The notes beneath the pieces are model-generated. The model saw nothing but the letters and a program-made list of their open reading frames with translations, did not search any database and was not told the DNA's origin. Shown piece by piece: positions 1-12,345 of a DNA stretch of 64,000 bases (positions are counted from its first letter, which is position 1; each line of letters starts with the position of its first letter). A program made the translations under genes and the position numbers. This DNA is from Beroe forskalii (lineage: Eukaryota; Ctenophora; Nuda; Beroida; Beroidae), in assembly GCA_011033025.1 (NCBI GenBank), contig WFMF01000089.1, positions 124,001-188,000 on the forward strand, in the 5' to 3' direction.

Positions 1-2631
1 GAATATGGTCGCAAGTGACATTCCATACACCCACATCGGTGTGTAAACTAATCACGTTATATCACATATATTGTAATAAAATAATACGTTACACAATACA
101 CATTACACACATTGATTTTATCGAGCAAACATCCCATCGTAGAAATGTGTTTATAAAAACTCGCGAAAATTTGAGGACCATGAAGCAGAGGTGAATAGCA
201 GGATGAAGACGGGATGTGGAGGTGGAGGTTCTTACTTTGACTTGGATGAACTTCATGGTGGTGTCTGACGGAGGAGGAGCGGTAGGTTGGGAGGAAGAGA
301 GTTGCATGGGGAGCAGGGTGGAGAGGTAGAAGGAAGATATCCGGTGATTATTGAGTTGACCGAAAGTTCCAGTTCAGTATATATAGGAACTGCACACTAC
401 ATGGACACCTTCATGTAAAAGTGGCAATTTCCCGCTTTTCAGAAATTGGTTAAAATCGAAAATGTTGAATATCTTTGACAATTAACATGATAATCAGTTG
501 AAATTTTTCAGATATCAGCAAGTGGGTAATTTGAGGATAATGGAATCACTAAAAATACAAAATTTCATTAATAAGGCCCGATTTGATACAAAAAACACTT
601 TTGTGACTTTGCTATCCATTGGAACACTGAATATAACCATAGAGGCTAAAGGAGGTAACTAGCCCTGTTGATATGTCACTTCTCAATATGTGGCTGATCT
701 GGGGTCATGGAAACACGCATAAATCGCCTCAATATGGTAATTTCAACACACAAAGCTAAATGTGTTGTTATTATCAATAATTTAGCAGCATTTATGCCTT
801 TTTCTTGTATAAGAGATAGTGAAAATGTTTGCTATCGCATACAAATCAAAAAATTTATCTGAATTAGTTTAAATGGCCGAAAAATGATAATTTATACACA
901 ATTGTGATATTCTAATCCATTTCTTGGCCAACTAACATGACATTTCTTTTTGATATGATTACTAATTGGTTCTTTATTGCATAGCAGTACCTAAAATTCT
1001 CGCCAAATAAAGTGAAGATTTAACTATCAACCACTTACATAGGTTTAAAAAACACAAAGTTGTGAATTCTGGAGAGAAAATAATAGAATTGTGTCTTTAT
1101 AACCATAAACTTTGGCTATAGGATTGGCAACTCCTGTCAAGATGATTGTAAAAGGGTTACTCTTGTCATCCTATTCATTGAAATGTGGCTAATGATTATA
1201 TTTGTGCTCAAAACTGATAATTTACACACACTTCGGTATGATAGTGACAAAATTATCCAAATTCGGCCAGATAATGAATATTCTGTTTTCTATAATTCCT
1301 TAAAATCACTGCAAGATCAATCCAAAGCATTTGGTAACCAAGAAATAACCGAAAATCACTAAAAAGATCGAAAATGAGGTTTCAAAACACGTTCTAGCAA
1401 TAGAGAAGCAAGTTGTACCACAGGGAAATGTGTCTTAATGCCCATTTTGGCTTATGATATGAATTTTTTATCCTAGCTAAGCCATCAATTATGTAGTGCC
1501 TCACATTTTTACCAGCCTTGGAAGCCTCAATTCAGGCCTGGCTTGGAATTGCAGTCTCTCTAAGAAGAGGCTTGTATCAACTTTAAACTCGTGTTTTTGT
1601 TATCATGATTAATAAATCAATACAATTTTCAGTAGGTATGGTCCAGTGTACCAGTGCTTCAATTATCTGGTAGTTAGATATTGATAAAAGTGGTTGAAAT
1701 TCGGATTATAGACCACGTTATCATCTTCATTGCTTGAGGCCTGTGTTTCTGTTATCATTAAAATGGCCGAGATTAATTTAGTTCTAATTCTTTTCACAGA
1801 TCAATTTTGGTTTTGATTTTTTCGACATTGTATGCCACCACCACTCTATTTAACGAAGGTCAAGGTCAATTATTGTGTAAACTTTGTCTAATGATAATAA
1901 AATCACATTCTCTGACAAAACTTGGAATCAGGCAAAATTGCCACTTTTACATGAAGGTGTCCACATGAGACCTCGTTACCTAGGTGGGACGAAACCGTGA
2001 CGAATTATCACGGGGTAGTGTTCGCATGGCATTCTCAGATCACGCATCTGTATTGACATCATGTTATACGAGACATTCACCCACTGTATCGCTTGATACT
2101 GATAAGGCGATAGTGTCAGCAATGATCAGTGGATCACATGATAGCACCGTGCATCCTGAGTCCGTTATCAGGACTGTACCTATGAATATGAACTTTACTC
2201 TCGTAAAACAAAGGGGGATTTTTCATACGATTTTTTAAAGGATTTTTATAGGATTATAAAAAAGTAAAAAGTCGATACAATTATGAAATGTCGATACGGA
2301 ATTTCTGAACTGAAAAGGTTGGAGTTTTACACGATATTACTTATACGAGGGAGTTGAGATCTGAATTAGAACATGTTTAATTCTCGCTCAGAACATTTTG
2401 AAACACGACTTTTCGATAAGAAAGTTAGAACTTGTCAATAGTCTAATAGTGATACGTGATTCCTCAGTTAATTGTCGACGTATCTCTCGTGAACAGAGCT
2501 CCAAGTTCGTGATATTTTGTTCATTCAACGGGGATAGCGAGTCGAGTGGCCGAGCTGAAACGAATATAATATTATACTAATTTGCGCTTCTTAATAACAT
2601 TCATGTAACGCTTTGTAAAACCACGATACAA
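1..2631 (+). repeat. Dispersed repeat family, direct copy A (cut by window edge and by a DNA transposon)
   Basis: Bases 1-402 plus 1967-2631 match 4093-5183 almost base for base. The same family appears inverted at 13641-13950. The left end is lost at the window edge; copies B and C show that the family continues leftward with GAACGCATG motifs. Both direct copies hold a similar short open frame (1984-2238 and 4548-4865). I do not recognise it, and it could be chance. Function unknown. Confidence 0.85.
403..1962. mobile_element. Non-autonomous DNA transposon, 1,560 bp, with 28-bp perfect terminal inverted repeats
   Basis: The left end starts GGACACCTTCATGTAAAAG (403-430) and 1935-1962 is its exact reverse complement over 28 bp. 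ACAT lies on both sides (399-402 and 1963-1966). Direct copy B at about 4516-4530 has the same flanks with one ACAT and no insert, so it is an empty site. There is no open frame that could be a transposase. A 4-bp target duplication does not by itself assign a superfamily. The boundary could shift by one base because the target ends next to a G. Confidence 0.9.
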
Positions 2632-4057
2632 TTAATGAGCTATACATAATGCACCGCTATTATATATCAGTTAATTCATTTTTTAGGTCACCGACTTTGT
2701 ATGGGTGACTACAGGCAAAGTGATTTACAAATACAAACCAAGCATTGGCATGTAATTTGCCAAGGAATCATGAAGATAATAGTGTTGTTACACACTACAT
2801 GCACGTATATCTCGTTGAACGAGAAAGGTATATACGTACCAAGAGAGCCATATACTCATATAAAGAATTATCGGAGATAGGATACTTGTAACACTGTATT
2901 ACAATAGCGTTATCAATTATTTCATTCATGTCAATGGAGATAGGATACTAATTCATCATTTCTGGTATCCTAACTCCAGTATAAACTAAGTTATTTTTGC
3001 AGATTATGGTGGGGACAGGATCCTAAGGTACCATAGGATTGTCTTTCACTCACCAAAATTTGGCAATGGATTTATGATATTTTTTAACTTCAATTTTTAG
3101 GCCTAAAATGACATATTTGAGTATGGAATCGATTCCAAAGGGTGGAGGGGCCTCCAGAGAGGCAGTAGACAAAAGTTGGAGATAGGATTGTTTTGCACTC
3201 AGCTTTTTTTGCACTCAGTCGACGAAATATATTATTTTTATTTCTGTAGTGGGTAACCTCGTGAACAGTCTTTGACTGAGTGTTTTCCCTCAGCACAACT
3301 TAGAAGCTACCTTTTATATACTCGAAAACATATATTCAATGACATTAAAAGTTTTGTTCAACTCAATTCAATTCAGTCTTGAAATCTTGCAACTATCCAA
3401 CTATGTCCAGAAAGGAATAATCATATGCCAGCAGCTACCGCATATGATAATGATTATCCCTTTTTGGACATAGTTAGATAGTTGCAATATTTCTCAATGA
3501 TTGAAAAAACTTAAAAAGAAAGCGTTATTGTTAAAACTTGATTCTATTTGCTGAGGTCATTCAAGAAAGATCTAATATTTTAACTTTTTAATGGTTATAT
3601 ATAAAGAAAACTGCAGAGATCATTGTTTCATTTCTGTGAAATATTTCGATGAGTTTGTCTTAAATTTACATAAAAACATCACAACTTTGATGTTGATTAC
3701 TTATATTATATTGTACTGATACCTGTTTTTAAAAGCCCCCTTTTCAAGCGGGCGGTAGCACAGGTAAAGAAAATAACGCCCCATTATCAAATTGGCACCG
3801 TTTTAAGGGAACTTGAACGCATGTATTCGTATCAATGAATGCATGGTTACTAGGTTTGGTCGCAGGAGGAAATTGGTGAAATAAAGTTGGTCGCAGGGTG
3901 ATGATCATTTAGAAATGTACGCGTCTTTACATAGTTACATGCAGTGAACGCATGACAGATCATCCCTTATATATTTATAGAAATGAACGCATGTATACTA
4001 GGTTTGGTCGCAGGAGGAATTTGGTAAATTGTATACGCAAGTTAACATAGAATTAGA
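2632..4057. other. Non-coding spacer with a hairpin and short GAACGCATG / GGTCGCAGG motifs
   Basis: No convincing gene is visible. It holds the hairpin at 3387-3487. From about 3818 on, the short motifs GAACGCATG and GGTCGCAGG alternate several times. They lead into copy B of the dispersed repeat, which starts with the same motifs, so this stretch may be decayed copies of that family. Confidence 0.5.
3387..3487. repeat. Imperfect 101-bp palindrome (hairpin)
   Basis: The left arm begins TTGCAACTATCCAACTATGT at 3387. The right arm, 3440-3487, is its near reverse complement, with a loop of about 12 bp. Likely a small terminal-inverted-repeat element or foldback remnant; no flanking duplication was identified. 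Confidence 0.75.
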
Positions 4058-5183
4058 ATGAACGCATGTTTGTGGAAATGAACGCATGTACAGGAATATG
4101 GTCGCAAGTGACATTCCATACACCCACATCGGTGTGTAAACTAATCACGTTATATCACATATATTGTAATAAAATAATACGTTACACAATACATTACACA
4201 TTGATTTTATCGAGCAAACATCCCATCGTAGAAATGTGTTTATAAAAACTCGCGAAAATTTGAGGACCATGAAGCAGAGGTGAATAGCAGGATGAAGACG
4301 GGATGTGGAGGTGGAGGTTCTTACTTTAGTACTTTGACTTGGATGAACTTCATGGTGGTGTCTGACGGAGGAGGAGCGGTAGGTTGGGAGGAAGAGAGTT
4401 GCATGGGGAGCAGGGTGGAGAGGTAGAAGGAAGATATCCGGTGATTATTGAGTTGCCTGGAGATGATCGAAAGTTGTCTGTAGTATATCTCTAGTTCCGG
4501 TTCAGTATATATAGGTACTGCACACTACATGAGACCTCGTTACCTAGGTGGGACGAAACCTTGACGTATTATCACGGGGTAGTGTTCGCATGGCATTCTC
4601 AGATCACGCATCTGTATTGACATCATGTTATACGAGACATTCACCCACTGTATCGCTTGATACTGATAAGGCGATAGTGTCAGCAATGATCAGTGGATCA
4701 CATGATAGCACCGTGCATCCTGAGTCCGTTATCAGGACTGTACCTATGAATATGAACTTACTCGTAAAACAAAGGGGATTTTTCATACGATTTTTAAAGG
4801 ATTTTTATAGGATTATAAAAGTAAAAAGTCGATACAATTATGAAATGTCGATACGGAATTTCTGAACTGAAAAGGTTGGAGTTTTACACGATATTACTTA
4901 TACGAGGGAGTTGAGATCTGAATTAGAACATGTTTAATTCTCGCTCAGAACATTTTTGAAACACGACTTTTCGATAAGAAAGTTAGAACTTGTCAATAGT
5001 CTAATAGTGATACGTGATTCCTCAGTTAATTGTCGACGTATCTCGTGAACAGAGCTCCAAGTTCGTGATATTTTGTTCATTCAACGGGGATAGCGAGTCG
5101 AGTGGCCGAGCTGAAACGAATATAATATGATACTAATTTGCGCTTCTTAACATTCATGTAACGCATTGTAAAACCACGATACA
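4058..5183 (+). repeat. Dispersed repeat family, direct copy B (empty site of the 1.56-kb transposon)
   Basis: Near-identical to copy A. It begins with two GAACGCATG motifs shared with the inverted copy at 13641-13950 and ends where homology to copy A stops, after CACGATACAA. It carries the unoccupied target of the 403-1962 transposon. Small indels separate the copies, including extra bases near 4455-4500. Confidence 0.85.
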
Positions 5184-5429
5184 AATGGTGTTAGAATGTT
5201 ACCAAGTGGAAAATTCCGCATCCAAAACATAATTAAAACTGTGTCGGATCATTTCATTGCGTGTTGGGAAAAGGAAAAGTCCGTATCCACTAAATTATCA
5301 TTCTAAGATTCTACAATGAATGCAAGCATAAATTCGCCAGAGAATTATATCTAGATGTTACAAGGGTTTTCATGCCGTTGGTACGTCAAAGCTAGAATGC
5401 ACACGATTTCGAAATAGGAAGGTATAACA

Positions 5430-8262
5430 AGTCAGTCAATTAAGTCAGTCAGGTAAGTCGTCCAGGTCAGTCCAAGGTCGGTCATTCAGTTAAAGGTCGG
5501 TCAGTAAAATCAGGTCGGTCAGGTCGGTCAGGTCGGGTCAGGTCGGTCAGGTCGGTCAATCGGTCGGTCGGTCCAGGTCGGTCAGGTCGGTCCAGGTCAG
5601 TCAGGTCAGGTCAGGTCGGTCAGGTCGGTCAGGTCGGTCAGGTCGGTCAGGTCAGGTCGGTCAGGTCGGTCAGGTCGGTCAGGTCGGTCAGGTCGGTCAG
5701 GTCGGTCAGGTCGGTCCAGGTCGGTCAGGTCGGTCAGGTCGGTCAGGTCGGTCAGGTCGGTCCAGGTCGGTCAGGTCGGTCAGGTCGGTCAGGTCGGTCG
5801 GTCAGGTCAGGTCGGTCAGGTCGGTCAGGTCGGTCAGGTCGGTCAGGTCGGTCAGGTCGGTCAGGTCGGTCAGGTCAAGGTCAGGTCGGTCAGGTCGGTC
5901 AGGTCGGTCGGTCAAAGGTCGGTCAGGTCGGTCAGGTCGGTCAGGTCGGTCAGGTCGGTCAGGTCGGTCAGGTCGGTCAGGTCGGTCAGGTCGGTCAGGT
6001 CGGTCAAGTCAGGTCGGTCAGGTCGGTCAGGTCGGTCAGGTCGGTCAGGTCGGTCAGTCAGGTCGGTCAAGGTCGGTCAGGTCGGTCAGGTCGGTCAGGT
6101 CGGTCGGTCAGGTCGGTCAGGTCGGTCAGGTCGGTCCAGGTCGGTCAGGTCGGTCAGGTCGGTCAGGTCGGTCAGGTCGGTCAGGTCGGTCAGGTCGGTC
6201 CAGGTCGGTCAGGTCGGTCAGGTCGGTCAGGTCGGTCAAGGTCGGTCAGGTCGGTCAGGTCGGTCGGTCAGGTCGGTCAGGTCGGTCAGGTCGGTCAGGT
6301 CGGTCAGGTCGGTCAGGTCGGTCAGGTCGGTCAGGTCGGTCAGGTCGGTCAGGTCGGTCAGGTCGGTCAGGTCGGTCCAGGTCGGTCAGGTCGGTCAGGT
6401 CGGTCAGGTCGGTCAGGTCGGTCAGGTCAGGTCGGTCAGGTCGGTCAGGGTCGGTCAGGTCGGTCAGGTCGGTCAGGTCGGTCCAGGTCGGTCAGGTCGG
6501 TCAGGTCGGTCAGGTCGGTCAGGTCGGTCAGGTCGGTCAGGTCGGTCAGGGTCAGGTCGGTCAGGTCGGTCAGGTCAGCAGGTCGGTCAGGTCGGTCAGG
6601 TCGGTCAGGTCGGTCAGGTCGGTCAGGTCGGTCAGGTCGGTCAGGTCGGTCAGGTCGGTCAGGTCGGTCAGGTCGGTCAGGTCGGTCAGGTCGGTCAGGT
6701 CGGTCAGGTCGGTCAGGTCGGTCAGGTCGGTCGGTCGGTCAGGTCGGTCAGGTCGGTCCAGGTCGGTCAGGTCGGTCAGGTCGGTCAGGTCGGTCAGGTC
6801 GGTCGGTCGGTCAGGTCGGTCAGGTCGGTCAGGTCGGTCAGGTCGGTCAGGTCGGTCAAGGTCGGTCAGGTCGGTCAGGTCGGTCAGGTCGGTCAGGTCG
6901 GTCAGGTCGGTCGGTCAGGTCGGTCAGGTCGGTTAAAGGTAAAGGTCGGTCAGGTCGGTCGGTCAGGTCGGTCCAGGTCGGTCAGGTCGGGTCGGTCCAG
7001 GTCAGGTCGGTAGGTCGGTTAGGTCGGTCAAGGTCGGTCAGGGGGTCAGGTCGGTAAAGGTTAGTCAGAGTCGGTCCAGGTCGGTTAAGGTCAGGTAAGG
7101 TCGGTCCAGGTCGGTCAGGTCGGTTAAGGTCGGTCAGGTCGGTCAGGTCGGTCAGGTCGGTCAGGTCGGTCCAGGTCGGTCAGGTCGGTCAGGTCGGTCC
7201 AGGTCGGTCAGGTCGGTCCAGGTCAGTAAAGGTCGGTCAAGGTCGGTCCAGGTCGGTGGAATTCGGTTAAAATTCGGTAAGGTCGGTCAGGTCGGTAAAT
7301 TAAAGTTAGTTAAAGGTAAGTCAAGGTCAGGTCAGGTAAGGTCGGTCCAGGTCAATTAAAGGTCGGTCAGGTCGGTCAGGTCGGTTAAAAGTAAAGTAAA
7401 AGGTCGGTCAAGGTCGGTAAAATTAAATTCGGTCAGGTCGGTTAAAAGGTCGGTAAATTAAAGGTCGGTCAGGTCGGTAAAGGTCGGTCAAAGTCGGTCA
7501 GGTCGGTCAGGTCGGTCAGGTCGGTAAGGTAAATTAAGGTCGGTCAGGTCGGTAAGGTCGGTCAAGGTCGGTCAGGTCGGTAAAGGTCGGTCAAGGTCGG
7601 TCAGGTGGTCAGGTCGGTCAGGTCGGTAAAGGTCGGTAAAGGTTGGTCGGTTAAATTAAAGGTCGGTCAGGGTCAAGGGTCAAGGTCGGTAAGGTCGGTC
7701 AGGTCGGTCAGGTTAAAAGGTCGGTTAAAGGTCGGTCAAAGTCGGTCAGGTCGGTCATTAAGGTCGGTAAAGGTCGGTCAGGTCGGTAAAAGGTCGGTCA
7801 AGGTCGGTCAGGTCGGTCAAGTCGGTCAGGTCGGTCAGGTCGGTAAAGGTCGGTCAAGGTCGGTAAAGGTCGGTCAGGTCGGTCAGGTCGGTCCAGGTCG
7901 GTCAGGGGTCGGTAAAGGTCGGTCAGGTCGGTCAGGTCGGTCGGTCAAGGTCGGTCCAGGTCGGTCAGGTCGGTCCAGGTCGGTCAGGTCGGTCAGGTCG
8001 GTCAGGTCGGTCAGGTCGGTCAGGTCGGTCCAGGTCGGTCAGGTCGGTCGGTCCAGGTCGGTCAGGTCGGTCAGGTCGGTCAGGTCGGTCAGGTCGGTCA
8101 GGTCGGTCAGGTCGGTCAGGTCGGTCAGGTCGGTAAAGGTCGGTCAGGTCGGTCAGGTCGGTCAGGTCGGTCCATTAGGTCGGTCAGGTCAGTCGGTCAA
8201 AGTCGGTCAAGGTCGGTCAGGTCGGTCAGGTCGGTCAGGTCGGTTAAAAATTAAATCAGGTC
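5430..8262. repeat. Minisatellite, 9-bp unit GGTCGGTCA, about 2.8 kb
   Basis: A long run of GGTCGGTCA units. It is very regular from about 5,500 to 6,930, then increasingly mixed with GGTAAA and TTAAA variants towards 8262. Because the unit is three codons long, it produces long open frames of Val-Gly-Arg-Ser type; these are not genes. The change from GC-rich to TTAAA-rich units at the right edge grades into the neighbouring AT-rich array. Confidence 0.95.
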
Positions 8263-8830
8263 GGTAAATTAAAATTAAATTAAAATTAAATTAAAATTAA
8301 ATTAAAATTAAAATTAAAATTAAATTAAAATTAAATTAAAATTAAATTAAAATTAAATTAAAATTAAATTAAAATTAAATTAAAATTAAATTAAAATTAA
8401 ATTAAAATTCGATTAAAATTAAATTAAAATTAAAATTAAAATTAAATTAAAAAAATTAAAATTAAAATTAAATTAAAATTAAATTAAAATTAAATTAAAA
8501 TTAAATTAAATTCAAAATTAAAATTAAAATTAAAATTAAATTAAAATTAAATTAAAATTAAATTAAAAGTTAAAATTAAATTAAAATTAAATTAAAAATT
8601 AAATTAAAAATTAAATTAAATTAAATTAAAAATTAAATTAAAAATTAAATTAAAATTAAATTAAAAATTAAATTAAAATTAAATTAAAAATTAGTTAAAA
8701 TTAAATTAAATTAAAATTAAAATTAAATTAAATTAAAATTAAATTAAAAAAATTAAATTCGGTAAAATTAAATTAAATTAAATTAAAAGTCAGGTTAAAT
8801 TAAAATTCCGGTCAAATTAAAGTTAAAAGG
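8263..8830. repeat. AT-rich minisatellite, unit about 11 bp (TTAAATTAAAA)
   Basis: Nearly pure AATTAAA / TTAAATTAAAA repeats. The left edge carries mixed GGTCGG and TTAAAA units, which suggests that it arose from variant units of the GTCA array rather than by insertion. The right edge (8,830-8,995) returns to GGTCA-type units. Confidence 0.95.
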
Positions 8831-8995
8831 TCGGTCAGGTCGGTCAGGTCAGTAAAATTAAATTAAAGGTCAGTCAAGGTCAGTCCAAGTCAGTCATTAA
8901 AATTAAAATTAAAAGGTCAGTCAAGTCCAGGTCAGTAAAATCAGTCAAGTAAATTAAAAGTAAATTAAAAGTAAAGTAAAAGTCGGTCAAGTCAG

Positions 8996-11900
8996 GGGGA
9001 TTGGCCCAAAAAACAAATTAAAACCAAGCCAAAATCTGTTTTTGGGGGTAGGGCTGGTTTTTAGTTTAAGTTTTTGGTTTTTTGGTTTTGGGTTGGATTT
9101 TTGAACTTTTGGACAATGTCAAAATTGCCACATAGTATTGATACTAAATGGTTTCCAATCATTAAAGATGACTAAAATCACTATTTTAAGGACTTAAATT
9201 AGTATTTTGATAGCATTCACTGCTTTTGATTTTGGTTTGGTTTTTAAGGAAATCAGAGAGGAAAGTTAGAAATATCGAAAGTGTCCAAATCAGGCCATGC
9301 TGAATTACAAGCAAGAGCCTCCAGCCACTCATTTGTCTCGTACCGTAGGGTTACTCTCTGGGCCGAGGCATGGGGCCTTCAAAGAGTCGCAAGCATTTCA
9401 TTCGGATCTCAATTGCGAGATAAGGAAATCAGGATGAGTTTCATAGGAGGTCTATATGGTGCGAAAGAGAAATAAAACAGTGTGACGTCATAACTCATTA
9501 CATAATCATATGATATGACGTCATCCTTCCCGCCTATTTCTCGTGCGCAGGGTTTACTGTTCAGGTACTTACCAGAGGGTCTGGAAATGTAAAGGAGTTG
9601 GCACAAGTCATTAAGGGACAGAAAGGATGAGATCGACCAACACTGCACCAGGTGAAGGTCGGCCAGCTGAGGATTGGCCGGTGAGAGAGCCATTTTGGCA
9701 TTGCTGCTTCAGTATGATTGACAAAAGGTGTGGCACTGTCAGCAGAAACGGGCTATTATAACACTGGATCTTCAGGCCACAAGGTCGTCAACATATTTAA
9801 AGGGACAGGTAAGTTCACCACCCAACTTCTTGTGACAGTCGACTTGCTGTGGAAACGTATTCCTGTGAAATTCAAAATTGGGTGGTAACATGGGAGAAGT
9901 GAGTCTGAAAAGTGCTGCAGAATCTGGTCAGACTCTGGTTCATGTAGGAGGGTATTAGGCCAGAAGAATAGAAGATCACCAGTCAGACCGCAGTGGTCAG
10001 AATCGCAGTGGGATACTTGATCGTAGGAGGTCAGCAGTGGGCCGGAGCAAGAAGTATAGCTGGGTCATCAGGTAAGTGTTGTCTTAAGTGGTAGGTGAGA
10101 TCAGGGACACGCCAGTAGGTCAGGAAGGATCAGAAGACTTGTGGTTCATGCATTGAGATTGGGAGGCTCAGGTAGGATCAGGGCATGGTACAGGTATGTC
10201 AGAAGGATCGGGAGACTTTTGGCTGTAGGTCAGTGCAGATGCAGTAAGACAGGTGGCATCGGGAGACAGTAAAACACAGTTATAGATTCAGACATGATCA
10301 GGGGCATAGCTGTAGGTCAGGTAAGGGTCAGGGCATAGTAAATCAGTGGCATGGCAGGCACCAAGAGGTAGGTAGGATCGGGAGATGTCAGTAGGTCAAG
10401 GAGACAATAGGTCAGACAGGATCGGTCAGATGCTTGGCAGGTCAGGTAGGATCAGGGGCATGAGGGGCACAGCAGTTCGTGAAGGGATTCCCAAAGGATG
10501 GGAGACATGCCAGTTGGGTCAGGTAGGATCAGGAGAGCCATTGAGTCAGGTAGGATTAGGGCATGGTGATCATGAGATCGGGAGGTGCAATGCAAACAGA
10601 TTAAAGGCAGGATCAGAGGTACTTGACCCAGGTCAGGTAGGATTAGGGAGACATGTGGGTCAGGTAAGGATCACTCCAGATGTCAGTAGGTCATGGTATG
10701 TTGAACAGGGCCTAGTTGATCCCAGGCACGATCGAGGCTATCAGGAGACAATAAAACTGCACGGTTATAGGTCGGACATGATCCCAGGGGGCACCAGCTG
10801 GGTCAGGTAGGGTCAGGAGACGCCCATGAAATCAGGTAGCATAGCAGGCAGAAGGTAAGGTAGGATCAGGAGATGTCAGTAGGTCAGGAGGCATGTGGGG
10901 TCAGGCAGGATCGGTCCAGATGCCAGCAGGTCAGGTGGGATCAGGGGAGACACCAGAACACAGCAGTTCGAGAGGATTCAGAAAGGATCAGGAGACATAC
11001 CAGTTAGGTCAGGTAGGATCAGGAGAAGCCATTGGGTCAGGTAGGATTGGGGACGCCAGTGATCATGTAGGATCAGGAGGTGCAATGCAAATAGATCAGG
11101 CAGGATCTCAGAAGATGCGGTAGGTCAGGTAGATTGGGGGCCAATGGGTCAGTGGATCACTCAGATTTCAGTAGGTCAGGTATGTTGAACAGGAGACCCT
11201 AGTTGATCAGGTACGATCAGGAGGCACCAGTAGGTCAGGTAGAATCGTGAATGCCAGAAGGTTTGGTAGTATCAGGGAGGACCCTTGTCAGTTACAACAG
11301 TTGCACATTTCGGCGTCACTATTAGATTAGGGCAAGAGTAGCAGCAGGTGAAGTGTCTGGTCTCTGCCTGGCTAGCAGTGCTTTGGCCATTGATTAGGGC
11401 AATGATGAAGAGGTTGAAGTAAAGAGTCTTGAAATTGGGTCAGAGATTCTAAGTCGGTGTATGTCAGGTAGGAGATAAATGCTAGGCCCGATAAAGAAAA
11501 GTCATGATGAAGATTAAGTTGGGTTAGAGGAATCTGATAGGGCAATCTAACCTAGGACCCCAACCTGAGGTAGATTAGTGGGATCGTGTTAGTTGGGTAA
11601 GGGCATGTGGAGTCAGTGAGAGACGCCAGGAGATCATCAGTTGGGATTGCAGTGGTCAATGGGCAGCTGGGTGGGGAGTCACCAGTCAGTGAGGCATTCT
11701 AGGAAGGGTCAATTTGTGCCAGGGTGCAATTTGATTAAAGGCACAAGTCGCCACCTGGATTGGGTAGACTAAGCGTCAAAATAAGCAAATAGATAAGGCA
11801 AGTCTCGTCATTCAGCCAGACAAGAGGCAAGGGCCCTACTTGGTCAGGTCAGATTTACTATTGGTGTTTTGAGTTGCAATCAGCTGGGTCGGCAATCAGC

Positions 11901-12345
11901 GGGTCGGCCAGGGTTTCAGCCCAGAAGTCTTGCTCCAAGCAAGAGGGTGAGAGTTCCCATCGGATCAGGTTATAGTTGCAGTGAGTTGGGCAACAGTGAC
12001 AAGCTGGGTCTAGCATGGTATGGTCACCAGTCCACTGAGGACAGAGTCTTGGTAGGTCGGCAAGAGACACCAGTTAGTCAGGCAATATTGAGCATTTTAC
12101 TGCTAGGTGATACCAAAACCCTTCAAGCTCTGAAAGTGTGAAAATAACCGTTTTATCCATCAAATAACCCTTAAAGAATATGACTGTGAAATATATGTTT
12201 AAAAACAACAGATTTTTTAGTTAAAATTCATTGGAAAAAGCCTCAGAAATAACCAAAATGTGGCAAAAAAAACCAAAAACCAAAAAAGCCTGGCAAGAAT
12301 CGAAAATGGGGTGAGGCTTGGTTTTGAACACCTATCCCCAGTCAG
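8996..12345. repeat. 3.3-kb block with related inverted ends, interrupting the GTCA minisatellite field
   Basis: The left end (about 8996-9120) is rich in ACCAAGCC and TTTTTGG motifs; the right end (about 12230-12345) holds similar sequence inverted. Between about 9,950 and 11,300 lies a degenerate array around GGTCAGGTAGGATCAGGAGA. No gene was recognised in it. The inverted ends suggest an inserted element, but the match is loose and no target duplication was found. Confidence 0.5.

Noticed and set aside
1984-2238. Possible small gene conserved between two repeat copies
   Set aside because: Near-identical DNA explains the shared frame; no similarity to a known protein and the ends diverge by indels. 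Kept as part of the repeat.
5430-8262. CRISPR array
   Set aside because: Units are contiguous with no unique spacers and the DNA is clearly eukaryotic.
7605-8267. 220-residue Arg-Ser-Val/Val-Gly-Gln open frame
   Set aside because: By-product of a 9-bp tandem repeat (three codons per unit); no start context or similarity.
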